Positions 19,603-28,685 of a stretch of 64,000 nucleotides of DNA are shown here, piece by piece. How positions within the stretch are numbered: the stretch's first letter is position 1; every line of letters starts with the position of its first letter. The position numbers were made by a program, and so were the translations under genes. The stretch comes from an uncultured Pseudomonadales bacterium (GTDB lineage: Bacteria; Pseudomonadota; Gammaproteobacteria; Pseudomonadales; Azotimanducaceae). Below the pieces are notes generated by a model. It was not told the DNA's origin and ran no database searches. It saw nothing but the letters and a program-made list of their open reading frames with translations. The DNA lies in the NCBI GenBank assembly GCA_958296195.1, contig OY282455.1, forward strand, positions 558,001-622,000, in the 5' to 3' direction.

Positions 19603-21081
19603 GTGGATCCCTTCCCGTCTTTGCGGCAACTAACCGACGGCTTGGCGCGGGGCGAATGGAGCAGCGCCGAGCTCACCAAGGCGGCAGTGCAGCGGGCGGA
19701 GCGTTTGGGCGGCCCCCTGAACTGCTTCATCACCTTGGACGAAGAGAAGGCCATGTCCGCCGCCGAGCGGGCTGACCGGCGGCTTGGCACGGTGTGCGCC
19801 ACTCCCCTGACCGGGGTTCCTCTGGCGCATAAGGACATCTTCTGCATGGAGGGCTGGCGCACCACCTGCGCCTCCAGGATGCTCGCGGACTTCGTGGCGC
19901 CCTACACGGCCACGGCGATGGCTCAGCTGGAGGACGCCGGGGCCGTGACTCTGGGCAAGTTGAACATGGACGAGTTCGCAATGGGCTCCTCCACGGAGAC
20001 CAGCTGCTTCGGCCCCACGGCCAACCCTTGGTCCTTGGAGCACAGTCCGGGCGGCTCCTCCGGCGGCTCGGCGGCCTGCGTGGCGGCCGGCATCACCGTC
20101 GCCGCCAGCGGCACGGACACCGGCGGCTCCATCCGCCAACCAGCGGGCTTTTGCGGTTTGGCCGGCTTGAAGCCCACCTATGGTCGAGTGTCCCGCTACG
20201 GCATGATCGCCTTCGCATCAAGCCTCGACCAAGGCGGGGTGTTGGCTCGCAGCGCCGAAGATGCCGCTCTGGTGCTTTCCTACATGGCCGGATTCGACCC
20301 TAGGGATTCGACCTCGAGCAAGCACCGGGATCCTTGGCTTGAGGCCGTGCCCCATGCCGGCGTCGGCGAATTGGAGGATGGCCACTTGACCATTGGCTTG
20401 GTCAAGGAGTTCTTCGCGGATCCGCCGGCCGGCGCCCCGCTCATCGACGCGGCCCGTCGCAGCTTGGAGGAGCTTGGCCTGCGCTGCATCGAGCTGTCCC
20501 TGCCGCACATCGCCATGGCGATGCCGGCCTACTACGTCATTGCCGGCGCCGAAGCATCGACCAACTTGGCCCGCTATGACGGGGTGCGGTTTGGGCATCG
20601 CTGCGCGGACCCGCAGTCCTTGGCGGACCTCTACGAGCGCTCGCGCAGCGAAGGCTTCGGCGCGGAGGTCAAGCGGCGCATCCTGACCGGCACCTACGCC
20701 CTCTCAGCCGGCTATTTCGACGCCTACTACGTCAGAGCGCAGAAAATCAGGCGTCTGGTCGCGCAGGACTTTGCCGGCGCCTTCGCGCAAGCGGACTTGC
20801 TGCTGGCCCCGACGGCGCCGGGGGTGGCCTTTCGCCGCGGTCAGCTCATGGACGATCCGATCGCCATGTACCGGCAGGACGCCTACACCATTCCCGTGAA
20901 TCTGGCGGGGTTGCCGGCGCTGTCCCTGCCCTGCGGCTTGCAGGATGGCCTGCCGGTGGGTTTCCAGCTCATCGCCAACCACTTTGACGAAAGGCGCCTG
21001 CTGCAAACCGGGGCGGCTTTGCAGCGAGCGACGGATTGGCACGAGCTGCGCCCCAGCTTGGACTGGGCGGAGGCGGCATGA
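19603..21081 (+). CDS. gatA: Asp/Glu-tRNA amidotransferase subunit A (amidase)
   Basis: GatA is the amidase-signature subunit that releases ammonia from glutamine. Starting at the GTG 4 bases after gatC, the product is 492 residues. The catalytic triad is visible: Lys77 in LAHKDIF, cis-Ser152 in GGSSGGSA, and nucleophile Ser176 in DTGGSIR. These match the classical K-S-S positions within two residues. The open frame extends 78 codons further upstream, but that portion lies over gatC in another frame and is not coding. The stop overlaps the gatB ATG. Confidence 0.96.
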   Translation: MDPFPSLRQLTDGLARGEWSSAELTKAAVQRAERLGGPLNCFITLDEEKAMSAAERADRRLGTVCATPLTGVPLAHKDIFCMEGWRTTCASRMLADFVAPYTATAMAQLEDAGAVTLGKLNMDEFAMGSSTETSCFGPTANPWSLEHSPGGSSGGSAACVAAGITVAASGTDTGGSIRQPAGFCGLAGLKPTYGRVSRYGMIAFASSLDQGGVLARSAEDAALVLSYMAGFDPRDSTSSKHRDPWLEAVPHAGVGELEDGHLTIGLVKEFFADPPAGAPLIDAARRSLEELGLRCIELSLPHIAMAMPAYYVIAGAEASTNLARYDGVRFGHRCADPQSLADLYERSRSEGFGAEVKRRILTGTYALSAGYFDAYYVRAQKIRRLVAQDFAGAFAQADLLLAPTAPGVAFRRGQLMDDPIAMYRQDAYTIPVNLAGLPALSLPCGLQDGLPVGFQLIANHFDERRLLQTGAALQRATDWHELRPSLDWAEAA

Positions 21082-22763
21082 GCGGCGTTCCCGGCTGGGA
21101 GGTGGTCATTGGCTTGGAGATCCATGTGCAGTTGGCCACGCGCAGCAAGATATTCTCCGGTGCCGCCAACCGCTTTGGCGAGCCCCCGAACAGCTTGGCC
21201 TGCCCAGTGGATCTTGGCCTGCCGGGCGTGTTGCCGGTGCTGAACGAGGCGCCGGTGCGCATGGCGGTGAAGTTCGGCTTGGCGGTGGGCGCGGAAATCT
21301 GTCCCCGCTCCAACTTCGACCGCAAGAACTATTTTTATCCCGATTTGCCCAAGGGCTATCAGATCAGCCAGTTTGAACAGCCTGTGGTGGGCGCCGGACG
21401 CCTGCAGGTGCGGCTGGACAACGGCGAGAGCCTGGAGGTTGGCATCGTCCGCGCCCACTTGGAGGAGGACGCCGGCAAGTCCGTTCACGACGCCTACGAG
21501 GGCGAGACCGGCGTTGACCTGAACCGCGCCGGGACGCCGCTGCTCGAAGTGGTGACCGCGCCGGACCTGCGCACGCCGGAGCAGGCGTCGGCCTTTTTTC
21601 GGCAGATGCACGGCTTGGTGCGCTATCTAGGCATCTGCGACGGCGACCTGTCCCAAGGCAGCATGCGCTGCGACGTGAACGTGTCCGTGCGGCCGGCGGG
21701 GCAGGAGCAGTTGGGGGAGCGGGCCGAGGTCAAGAACCTCAACTCCTTCCGCTTCGTGGAGAAGGCCCTGCACTACGAGATCGACCGACAGATCGAGCGT
21801 CGGCAACGCGGCCTGCCGGTGGAGCGGGAAACCCGCCTGTACGACTCGGTGCAGGACGAGACTCGGCCCATGCGCGGCAAGGAGCAATCCGACGACTACC
21901 GCTACTTTCCCGACCCGGATTTGCCGCCGCTAGTCATCGACGACGCCTTCATCAACGCCGTCCAAGACGACATGCCGGAACTGCCGTGGGAGCGCCGTCG
22001 CCGTTTTCTGGAGGAATACAGCCTTGGTGGGAGCGCTGTCGGCAGCAGTGTGGAATTGACGGACCGCGCTTCGCTTACTGTCAAGGAGCTTGGCAAAGCC
22101 GATAGGACCATCAACGTACCGGGGGACGATAGGGTTGATAAGACCATCGCCGAATACGACGCCGATCGGCTGACCCGGGACCCGGACATCGCCGCCTACT
22201 TTGAAGCAGTGGTGGCCGCCGTTCGCAACGCCAAGCCAACCGTCGCGGGTGGGAGGGACCAGGACGGGAGGGAGGCCACCGCACGACAGGCCAAGCTGGC
22301 GGCCAATTGGATCCTGGGCGAGCTGGCCCGGCATCTCAATCAGGAGGGCTTGGGCTTCGCGGAGTGCAAGCTGCCGGCGGCGGCGCTCGGTGCCCTCATC
22401 GTCCGCATGGAGGATCAAACCATCTCCGGCAAAACCGCCAAAACCCTTTTTGACGCGCTCTGGGAGGGGGCCGCAGCCGGCGCCGATGGCCCGTCTGCGG
22501 CAAGCGGATTGGCGGATGCGCTGAAGTTGGTTGATGGAATGATTGAGGCCCGCGGCCTGCGTCAGCTAAGCGACAGCGGCGAACTCAAGGCGCTGGTCGC
22601 CGAGGTGGTGGCGGCGCACCCCCAGCAGGCGGAGCAGTTCCGCGCCGGGCGGGACAAGGTGCTCGGCTTCTTCGTCGGCAAGGTGATGGCGGCGACCGGC
22701 GGCAAGGCCAACCCGCAACAGGCCAGCACCTTGCTGCGCGAGGCTTTGCACGCACCGAGCTAA
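21078..22763 (+). CDS. gatB: Asp/Glu-tRNA amidotransferase subunit B with insertions
   Basis: GatB binds the misacylated tRNA, phosphorylates it with ATP and amidates it. The 561-residue product opens with the family start WEVVIGLEIHVQL and has the cradle-domain phrases DLNRAGTPLLEVVT and DYRYFPDPDLPPL, followed by helical and YqeY-like tail domains. Most GatB proteins are about 475-500 residues. The excess here comes mainly from in-frame segments at about 317-359 (between LEEYSL and YDADRLT) and 385-404 (before AKLAANWILGEL), plus a smaller Ala/Gly-rich piece near 462-478. The reading frame is uninterrupted, so the protein is probably functional. The start overlaps gatA (ATGA). Confidence 0.94.
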   Translation: MSGVPGWEVVIGLEIHVQLATRSKIFSGAANRFGEPPNSLACPVDLGLPGVLPVLNEAPVRMAVKFGLAVGAEICPRSNFDRKNYFYPDLPKGYQISQFEQPVVGAGRLQVRLDNGESLEVGIVRAHLEEDAGKSVHDAYEGETGVDLNRAGTPLLEVVTAPDLRTPEQASAFFRQMHGLVRYLGICDGDLSQGSMRCDVNVSVRPAGQEQLGERAEVKNLNSFRFVEKALHYEIDRQIERRQRGLPVERETRLYDSVQDETRPMRGKEQSDDYRYFPDPDLPPLVIDDAFINAVQDDMPELPWERRRRFLEEYSLGGSAVGSSVELTDRASLTVKELGKADRTINVPGDDRVDKTIAEYDADRLTRDPDIAAYFEAVVAAVRNAKPTVAGGRDQDGREATARQAKLAANWILGELARHLNQEGLGFAECKLPAAALGALIVRMEDQTISGKTAKTLFDALWEGAAAGADGPSAASGLADALKLVDGMIEARGLRQLSDSGELKALVAEVVAAHPQQAEQFRAGRDKVLGFFVGKVMAATGGKANPQQASTLLREALHAPS

Positions 22764-22852
22764 GCCGTGCGACACCGGCTCGAACGATGCGGCCGCCGTT
22801 GCGGACGGGCGAGGTATGTCTGCAATGCGCATTTCCTCCGGCGTCGGAGCCT

Positions 22853-24553
22853 TCAGTCGTTCTTCAAGCAAGCGCCTAGAAGCCAAGGACGGGGCGTGCA
22901 GTTGTAGATCAGACGGCCGCCTTCGCCGTGCATCATGTCAAGCGGCAACCTTGCTTCGGGCGGCGGCATGCCGGGGGCTTCGGTTGCTTGGAGGGATTCG
23001 ATGGGGATTGGATAGGCGGCCCAGTCCTTGGGGGCGCGCCAGCCCGGCGGCGGCACCAGGTTGGATCTGGTGCCGTTCACGGGATGCAGCAGCCGCCAGC
23101 GGCGGATGGCCTCCGCCAGGTCGGCCACACGGTCGGGGTGCTGCTCGGCCAAGTTGAGCCGCTCATAGGGGTCCTCCGGGATTCTAAAGAGGTGGTTGGT
23201 CACCTCCGCGGCCAGCAATCCCTGCTGAACCTCCTGAACCAGTTTCCAGTCGTCATTGAAGGCGGTGAGGCTGAAGCGCCCCCGAATGGGTGTTTCCGCG
23301 GCGAAGAACACCAGGTCGCGTCGCCGGACGTCGGACTCCCCGGCGACGGCCTTGGAAAGGTCGCGGCCGTCCAGCCGGAAGCCGCCTGCGGTGCTGACGC
23401 CGGCGAACGCCGCCAGCGTCGGATAGAGGTCCATCGCCGTCATGATGCTGTCCACCCGTTGCGCCGCCGCCAGGCGGTCCGGCCAGCGCACCACCGCAGG
23501 AACGCGAATGCCGCCCTCGAAGGTTTCCCCCTTGCCGCCCCGCAGCGGGTGGTTGTAGGCACCGCCGCTGGCGTAGGTGGCGCCGCCGTTGTCGCTTAGG
23601 AACCAGACGATGGTGTTGTCCGCCTGGCCGGTGGCGTCCAGCGCCGCCAGCACTTGGCCGATGGCTTGGTCCATGGCGTCCACCACCGCCGCGTAGATAC
23701 CGCGGGCGCTGTCCTGCAAGGTCAAGGACGCGATCAGGTTGGTGCGGTCGCTGCGGGAGCGGGACGCCTCGGTGTTGTCGTCGAGGCCGCGGTATTTTTC
23801 AATGAGGTCCGGCGGCGCCTGCAGCGGCGTGTGCGGCGCCAGGAAGGGCAGGTAGAGAAAGAACGGTCGATCCGCGTCCCGCTGCTCGATCCAACGCACC
23901 GCCTCGTCCGCCAGCAGGAAGCTCTCGTAGCCGTCTTCGTCGATGCTTTGGCCGTTGCGCTGGAAGTCCCGGCCGCCTTGGCTGGCGAACGGCGGAAAGT
24001 AGCCCACCTCCGTGTGCAGATGTCCGTAGAAGTGGTCGAAGCCGCGTGCGTTTGGATGGTAGGTCTGCTGCGCATGGCCTAGGTGCCACTTGCCGATGGC
24101 CGCGGTTTGGTAGCCCGCCTCCTTGAACGCCTGCGCCATGAAGCGCTCGTCAGGGTGTATGCCGACGTTCGACCAAGGCATGATGGTGGCGTAGGCCACG
24201 CCGAGGCGCATGGGGTCACGCCCGGTCATTAGCGCCGCCCGCGTCGGCGAGCATATCGGGGTGGCGTAGAAGCGCTCCAGCCGCACCCCTTCGGCGGCTA
24301 GGCGGTCTATGGAGGGCGTGTCTATGGGGCCGCCGTGAAAGCCCACGTCGGCCCAGCCTAGGTCGTCGGCGACGATGAGCACCACGTTGGGCCGCTCGCC
24401 CGCCCCGGCAAGACAGGGCAGCAGGAGGAGGCCGGCAAGCCAAGGCTTCAGGCCTTGCGCCCAGCGGCTTGCGGAGCGGCCTTGATGCGGTTCTTGCCCC
24501 AAGCCGCGCCTTCTAGGGCCTCTTTTGTGCGCTTGGTTTGGCCGGCGCCTCAT
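22853..24553 (-). CDS. Formylglycine-dependent sulfatase (arylsulfatase family)
   Basis: This type I sulfatase hydrolyses sulfate esters using a formylglycine made from cysteine. The 566-residue protein carries the core motif CSPTRAALMTGR with Cys101 as the modified residue, metal-binding DD at 63-64 in LIVADDLGWADVGFHGG, and FFLYLPFLAPHTPLQ downstream. The N-terminus is long and basic (residues 1-35), followed by a hydrophobic segment (36-51) ending in AGAG, which looks like a signal peptide for export. Its ATG overlaps the stop of the upstream metallo-hydrolase (ATGA), so both are co-translated. The substrate cannot be read from sequence. A formylglycine-generating enzyme gene is not in the window. 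Confidence 0.88.
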   Translation of the reverse strand: MRRRPNQAHKRGPRRRGLGQEPHQGRSASRWAQGLKPWLAGLLLLPCLAGAGERPNVVLIVADDLGWADVGFHGGPIDTPSIDRLAAEGVRLERFYATPICSPTRAALMTGRDPMRLGVAYATIMPWSNVGIHPDERFMAQAFKEAGYQTAAIGKWHLGHAQQTYHPNARGFDHFYGHLHTEVGYFPPFASQGGRDFQRNGQSIDEDGYESFLLADEAVRWIEQRDADRPFFLYLPFLAPHTPLQAPPDLIEKYRGLDDNTEASRSRSDRTNLIASLTLQDSARGIYAAVVDAMDQAIGQVLAALDATGQADNTIVWFLSDNGGATYASGGAYNHPLRGGKGETFEGGIRVPAVVRWPDRLAAAQRVDSIMTAMDLYPTLAAFAGVSTAGGFRLDGRDLSKAVAGESDVRRRDLVFFAAETPIRGRFSLTAFNDDWKLVQEVQQGLLAAEVTNHLFRIPEDPYERLNLAEQHPDRVADLAEAIRRWRLLHPVNGTRSNLVPPPGWRAPKDWAAYPIPIESLQATEAPGMPPPEARLPLDMMHGEGGRLIYNCTPRPWLLGACLKND

Positions 24554-25965
24554 GCGGGTCCCTCCAAGGCTTCCTCGGTGGCCCTAATGCGGCTTTTCAG
24601 CCAACCCGTCTCACTGTAGTTGCCGCCAGTGGCGAAGGTGCGCTCCAAGAGCTGGTTGAGCGCCGCCAAACGGACCCGCAGCGCCCCCTTGTTGGTTTGG
24701 TCTCCGGCCAACGCTATCTCGACGAAGTGCAGGGCGGCTTCGGGTACCCTGCTGTCGAGATGTTGCTGCGCCTTGGCAACAAGCGGCTCAGGGCCGCCGC
24801 TGAGCACGGCCAGTTCCGCGTAAAGGTCGCGCACTTGAGTTGGATAGAGTTCGGTGGTGGACTCGAAGTGGAACCAGGTGCTGTAGTGCTCCCAAATGCT
24901 GCGCACGTTCCAAGACACCTTGCCGTGGCCTTGGCTCAGCGCCAGCGCCGGGGGCAGCTCGATCTCGCGCATCAGGGTCCAAAGGGATTTGCCGGCGTTC
25001 ATTCCAGCGACGGTTTGGTCGTGAATGTAGGCGGTGGCGTCGCGCATGGCCTGCATGTCGGCGGCTAGCCTTGCCTCGCCTAGGACTGGGTCGAAGTGGC
25101 TGGGCAGAATGATTTGCGGCTGCAGGGCGATGAGCCGCTCCAAGGACGCAACATAGGCAGTCGGGTCCCGAAACTTCTCGCCGCGCAAAGTGAACAGATT
25201 GGGCACCATGGGGAACAGCGGCCCGAAGAAGTCCCCGGAAAACAAGGCCCTCTGCTGCGGCAGCCAAAGCACCAGGTTGTCCTCGCCCTCCGCGCCCGGG
25301 GCCGGCAACGCCTCGAACCGCACCCCGCCGAGCGTGAAGGCGTGTGCTGCGCCGTCCGCCACCAATAGGTCGGGCTGCACTCCGCCGTAGGCCGCGAAGC
25401 CGCCTTCTGGGGGCGCCTCCGGCATGAAGGGGTAGAGCAGGCGGTTGCGCGACCAGAAGTGGGGTTCAAGGGCCTTTAGGTAGCGCTGCCCGCTTGGGAA
25501 TTTTGCGTGGGCGATGAGCTGCGCGTCGGGAAACTCCGCCCGCCAGAACTTTGCGCCGCCGCTGTGGTCCGCATGGGAGTGGGAGAGAACGATGTGCGTC
25601 ACCGGGCCGGGCGCCGCCTCCTGCAGCAGGCGCTTTTGCTTGGCGGCCTGTGTGCTCAGGCCAGTGTCGAACACTAGGTTCCCCTCCGCCGTCTGCACGA
25701 GGTAGGTGTTGGCGACGCCGGTGGCGCGCAGGATGTTGCCCTGGAAGCGGTCCACCTTGACGTCGATGAGGTTGAGGCCGGCCACGGTCTGCACCGGCCC
25801 CCGTTCGTCCAATTCCGTCTGCGCCGCTACATAGCGGCTTGCCAAGCTGCCCATGGCCTCGGCTTGGCGCTCCCGCGCTGAGCGCCCGAGGTCCGTGCCG
25901 GCGATGAGGTAGCCGAGCACAACGCCGACCGTCAAGACACCCAACCCCTTCAACAAACTGTGCAT
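24550..25965 (-). CDS. Alkyl-sulfatase-like metallo-beta-lactamase-fold hydrolase
   Basis: From ATG 25965 the product is 471 residues with an N-terminal membrane anchor or uncleaved signal (about 5-22). A metallo-beta-lactamase domain follows, with the zinc motif H129-S-H-A-D-H134. The second half (about 270-470) resembles the alkyl-sulfatase dimerisation domain, including WNVRSIWEHYSTWFHFESTT. The SCP2-like C-terminal domain of SdsA1-type enzymes is missing. Family members hydrolyse primary or secondary alkyl sulfates. The frame is open 34 codons further upstream, but the preferred ATG places the hydrophobic segment at the N-terminus. Co-translation with a formylglycine sulfatase suggests a shared sulfated substrate. 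Confidence 0.8.
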   Translation of the reverse strand: MHSLLKGLGVLTVGVVLGYLIAGTDLGRSARERQAEAMGSLASRYVAAQTELDERGPVQTVAGLNLIDVKVDRFQGNILRATGVANTYLVQTAEGNLVFDTGLSTQAAKQKRLLQEAAPGPVTHIVLSHSHADHSGGAKFWRAEFPDAQLIAHAKFPSGQRYLKALEPHFWSRNRLLYPFMPEAPPEGGFAAYGGVQPDLLVADGAAHAFTLGGVRFEALPAPGAEGEDNLVLWLPQQRALFSGDFFGPLFPMVPNLFTLRGEKFRDPTAYVASLERLIALQPQIILPSHFDPVLGEARLAADMQAMRDATAYIHDQTVAGMNAGKSLWTLMREIELPPALALSQGHGKVSWNVRSIWEHYSTWFHFESTTELYPTQVRDLYAELAVLSGGPEPLVAKAQQHLDSRVPEAALHFVEIALAGDQTNKGALRVRLAALNQLLERTFATGGNYSETGWLKSRIRATEEALEGPA

Positions 25966-26221
25966 GGCGCCGTTCCCCCAAACACCGACGGGCCGTTTGC
26001 GCACGGGGGCGGTCAGCGACGCCATGGGCACTAGGCCGCCGTTCCCTAAGCGCATGCCGCCAGACAATCTTCAATCAGCGCATCCTAGCGAATTCGCCAA
26101 GGGTTTTCATGGGGCGTGGTTCACTGGTTAGAGGCGATCTGAAAGTCCGTTGTGGCGTTGCGCAGCCCCTGACTTGTTGTATGCTTAGCGCCCAATTACT
26201 CGAATGCCAACGGGGGAATAA

Positions 26222-26638
26222 ATGAGCCAACCACTGCCGGCGGTTGACTACCTGAAGTTGCCGGAGGGCGGTGAGCCCTATCTGGAGGGCCACAAGTGCC
26301 AAGCCTGCGGCGCCAGTTTTTTGGGGGAGCGCAGCGTGTGCTCCAAATGCGGGGCGCGGGACCAAATTCAGGCGGTGCGCTTGCCGAACAGCGGCTCGCT
26401 GTACTCCTACTGCATCGTGCATCGCTCCTTTCCCGGCATTGAGGTGCCTTACGTCAGCGCCATCGTCGATTTGGACGACGGCACCGCCATCAAGGGCAAC
26501 CTCATCAACATCGAGCCGGAGCCAAGCAAGATCGAGTTCGGAATGCCCGTCGAAGTGGTCTATGGGGACGCCTTGGGGCGCAAGGACCGGGACGGCAATT
26601 CCTACACGGCCTACTTTTTCCAACCCAAGTCCGGTTAG
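26222..26638 (+). CDS. DUF35 OB-fold/zinc-ribbon acyl-CoA partner protein
   Basis: The 138-residue protein has an N-terminal rubredoxin-like zinc ribbon with cysteines at 26, 29, 40 and 43 (CQACG...CSKCG), then an OB-fold with the family phrase GSLYSYCIVHRSFPG. DUF35 proteins form complexes with thiolases or SCP2-type thiolase-like proteins (as in steroid side-chain degradation and the HMG-CoA/acetoacetyl-CoA complex) and help bind the CoA moiety. It lies 38 bases upstream of a thiolase on the same strand, as expected. The gene is divergent from the sulfatase pair, so a shared regulatory region of about 250 bases separates them. Confidence 0.88.
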   Translation: MSQPLPAVDYLKLPEGGEPYLEGHKCQACGASFLGERSVCSKCGARDQIQAVRLPNSGSLYSYCIVHRSFPGIEVPYVSAIVDLDDGTAIKGNLINIEPEPSKIEFGMPVEVVYGDALGRKDRDGNSYTAYFFQPKSG

Positions 26639-26676
26639 CCAACCGGGACAATCAGCAGAACGCAAGGAGACTTTTT

Positions 26677-27822
26677 ATGACGGACGCTTACGTTGTTGGT
26701 GTCGATATGATCAAGTTCGGGCGCTTCCCCGAAAAGACCGTGCCGCAAATCGGCGCCGAGTCGGCGCTGCTCGCTTTGGACGACTGCGGCCTCGGCATCC
26801 AGGACATGGAGGCGCTCTATTGCGGCAACCTAATGCAGGCCAGCGCCATGGTGGGCCAACGCATCCTGCAGGAGATCGGCCAGACCGGCATTCCGGTGGT
26901 CAATGTCTCCAACGCCTGCGCTACCGGCGCTACGGCCTTCCGGGAGGCTTGGGCTTCGGTGAAGGCCGGCCTTTATGACATCGTGCTCGCCGTGGGCGTG
27001 GAGCAGATGGGCAAGGGCCTGCTCGGTGGTGGCGGCCCCGCCAAGGGCATCCCCAAGGAGGGCCTGTTCGGCTCCGGCACCATGCCGGCGGTGTTCGCGG
27101 AGGCCGGCATGGAGCACGCCCGCAAGTACGGCACCACCTTTGAGCAGTTCGCCAAGGTGTCCGTGAAGAACCACCACCACTCCACCATGAACCCGAAGGC
27201 GATGTACCAAATCGAAACGCCTTTGGACACGGTGATGAACGCGGAGATGATCTCCTATCCCAACACCAAGCTGATGTGCTCCGTGAATGTGGATGGCTCC
27301 GCCGCCGCAGTGATCGCCACGGAGAAGAAGGCGCGGGAGCTGGGCCTGATGGGCCGGGCGGTGAAGGTGCGCGCCTCGGTGCTGACCTCGGACCGTTGGC
27401 AAGAGCGGGACTTGGTGATGCCGGACGTCAACACCTGCACCCGGGAGGCGTCCGCCAAGGCTTACGAGATGGCCGGCGTCGGCCCCGAGGACATCGACTT
27501 GGTGGAGCTGCATGACTGCTTCGCCACGGCGGAAATCCTCCACTACGAGAACCTGGGCCTGTGCGGCGACGGCGAAGCCGGGCGCATGATCGACGATGGC
27601 GAAGTGGCCTTGGGCGGGCGCACCCCGGTCAACGTCTCCGGCGGGCTGCTTTCCAAGGGCCACCCCTTGGGCGCCACCGGCATCGCCAACATCTATGAGG
27701 TCTCCACCCATCTGCGCGGCGAAGCCGGAGAACGGCAGGTGCAGGGCGCCCGCATTGGCATGACCCATGTGATCGGCCTAGGCAGCGCCTGCGGCATCCA
27801 CATTCTGGAGAAGGCGGCCTGA
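26677..27822 (+). CDS. Thiolase family protein (SCP2/lipid-transfer type)
   Basis: This 381-residue thiolase-fold protein has the acyl-accepting cysteine Cys81 in VSNACATGATAF and the C-terminal glycine motif GHPLGATGIANIYE. Together with the preceding DUF35 protein it probably forms a heteromeric complex acting on a beta-ketoacyl-CoA or performing a retro-aldol cleavage, as in sterol side-chain degradation. It differs from classic FadA: the phrase NVSGGLLSKGHPLGATG is typical of the SCP-x branch. An AGGAG site precedes the ATG. No other beta-oxidation enzymes are adjacent, so the substrate is unknown. Confidence 0.88.
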   Translation: MTDAYVVGVDMIKFGRFPEKTVPQIGAESALLALDDCGLGIQDMEALYCGNLMQASAMVGQRILQEIGQTGIPVVNVSNACATGATAFREAWASVKAGLYDIVLAVGVEQMGKGLLGGGGPAKGIPKEGLFGSGTMPAVFAEAGMEHARKYGTTFEQFAKVSVKNHHHSTMNPKAMYQIETPLDTVMNAEMISYPNTKLMCSVNVDGSAAAVIATEKKARELGLMGRAVKVRASVLTSDRWQERDLVMPDVNTCTREASAKAYEMAGVGPEDIDLVELHDCFATAEILHYENLGLCGDGEAGRMIDDGEVALGGRTPVNVSGGLLSKGHPLGATGIANIYEVSTHLRGEAGERQVQGARIGMTHVIGLGSACGIHILEKAA

Positions 27823-27982
27823 GCGGCTCGCAAGGCTGGCGCAACAAGCCTAGGTCGATTCGCCATGGACGAGTCGTCCGGTGTGCGGCGGAGGGTTTTG
27901 GGATGGCCTTGAGGCGGGCCGTCGGCGGCTTTGTGCGCTGCTTGCGGCCGGTCTTGGGGCTAGGTTGGTTCCTTTAAGCAAA

Positions 27983-28016
27983 CGCCTGCGCACACTTCAT
28001 CGAAGGTGTGCAGGCG
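27983..28016. repeat. Imperfect hairpin upstream of phosphoesterase gene
   Basis: The left arm at 27983-27997 and the right arm at 28003-28016 pair over about 13 bases with one bulge and one mismatch (loop catcg). There is no T-tract after it, so it is not a canonical intrinsic terminator. It could be a bidirectional stop for the thiolase operon, a REP-like element, or a leader hairpin of the next gene, whose ATG lies 12 bases downstream. Confidence 0.4.
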
Positions 28017-28028
28017 TGGTCCGCTCCC

Positions 28029-28514
28029 ATGCGCATCGGCGTTGTCAGCGACACCCATAACAACCTGAAGAACGTCGCCCGCATCGTTGAGATCTTCAAC
28101 CAAGCTGGGGTGGAGCGCGTCATCCACACCGGCGACATCACCCAAGCCAAAACCCTTGACGTCTTCGCCAACCTAAGAGCGCCCCTGCACGGGGTGTTCG
28201 GCAACAACGACCAAGAGCGTGACAGCCTGGAGCGGGCCATCGCCACCCACGGCTTCAGCTTCGCGGAGCCGCCCCTGGAGTTGGCTTGGCACGGCCAGCG
28301 CATCCTCGTCGTGCATGACCCCTTGGAGTTCGAGGGCGTCCTCAACCCCGGCCACGACCTAGCCCTGCACGGCCATACCCACCTGTATCGCTTGGACCGG
28401 CACAACCAACAAACCATCTTCAACCCCGGCGAATGCGCCGGCCACATGGCGGGCCTCAACGCCGTCGGCATTGTGGACCTGAGCAACATGGCTACGGAGT
28501 TGGTGCGGTTTTAG
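28029..28514 (+). CDS. Metallophosphoesterase, YfcE/MJ0936 family
   Basis: The 161-residue protein has the full calcineurin-like metal site in order: GVVSDTHNN (D-x-H), HTGDITQ (GD), VFGNNDQE (GNxD/E), HDPLE and LHGHTHLY (GHTH). Members of this small family are Mn2+-dependent phosphodiesterases that act on artificial diesters. Some are assigned to cyclic nucleotides, but no physiological substrate can be deduced here. ATG 28029 (MRIGVVSDTHNN) is preferred because the fold begins immediately with the first metal motif. An in-frame ATG seven codons upstream lies inside the hairpin at 27983-28016. Confidence 0.9.
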   Translation: MRIGVVSDTHNNLKNVARIVEIFNQAGVERVIHTGDITQAKTLDVFANLRAPLHGVFGNNDQERDSLERAIATHGFSFAEPPLELAWHGQRILVVHDPLEFEGVLNPGHDLALHGHTHLYRLDRHNQQTIFNPGECAGHMAGLNAVGIVDLSNMATELVRF

Positions 28515-28614
28515 GGTCGCAAAAGCTTGTGCGGCGCCAAGCTGTTCAGTGAGGTCGCCTTTTTGGATAGTTAGATCGACTCGGAGCCGTTTCGGGCAAC
28601 ACCTTTCTGAGCCC

Positions 28615-28644
28615 TTGACGAGGAGGCTAAATCGAGAATAGAGT
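28615..28644 (+). promoter_or_regulatory. Possible sigma-70 promoter of hipBA
   Basis: TTGACG at 28615-28620 (five of six -35 bases) and TAGAGT at 28639-28644 (four of six -10 bases) are separated by 18 bases and lie 42 bases before the hipB ATG. The sequence between -10 and ATG is AT-rich compared with its surroundings, which fits an autoregulated HipB-type promoter. No clear inverted-repeat operator was found. Confidence 0.35.
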
Positions 28645-28685
28645 TGTTTTAAGGCAACATAAATCGAATTAAGGATGGTTTTATC

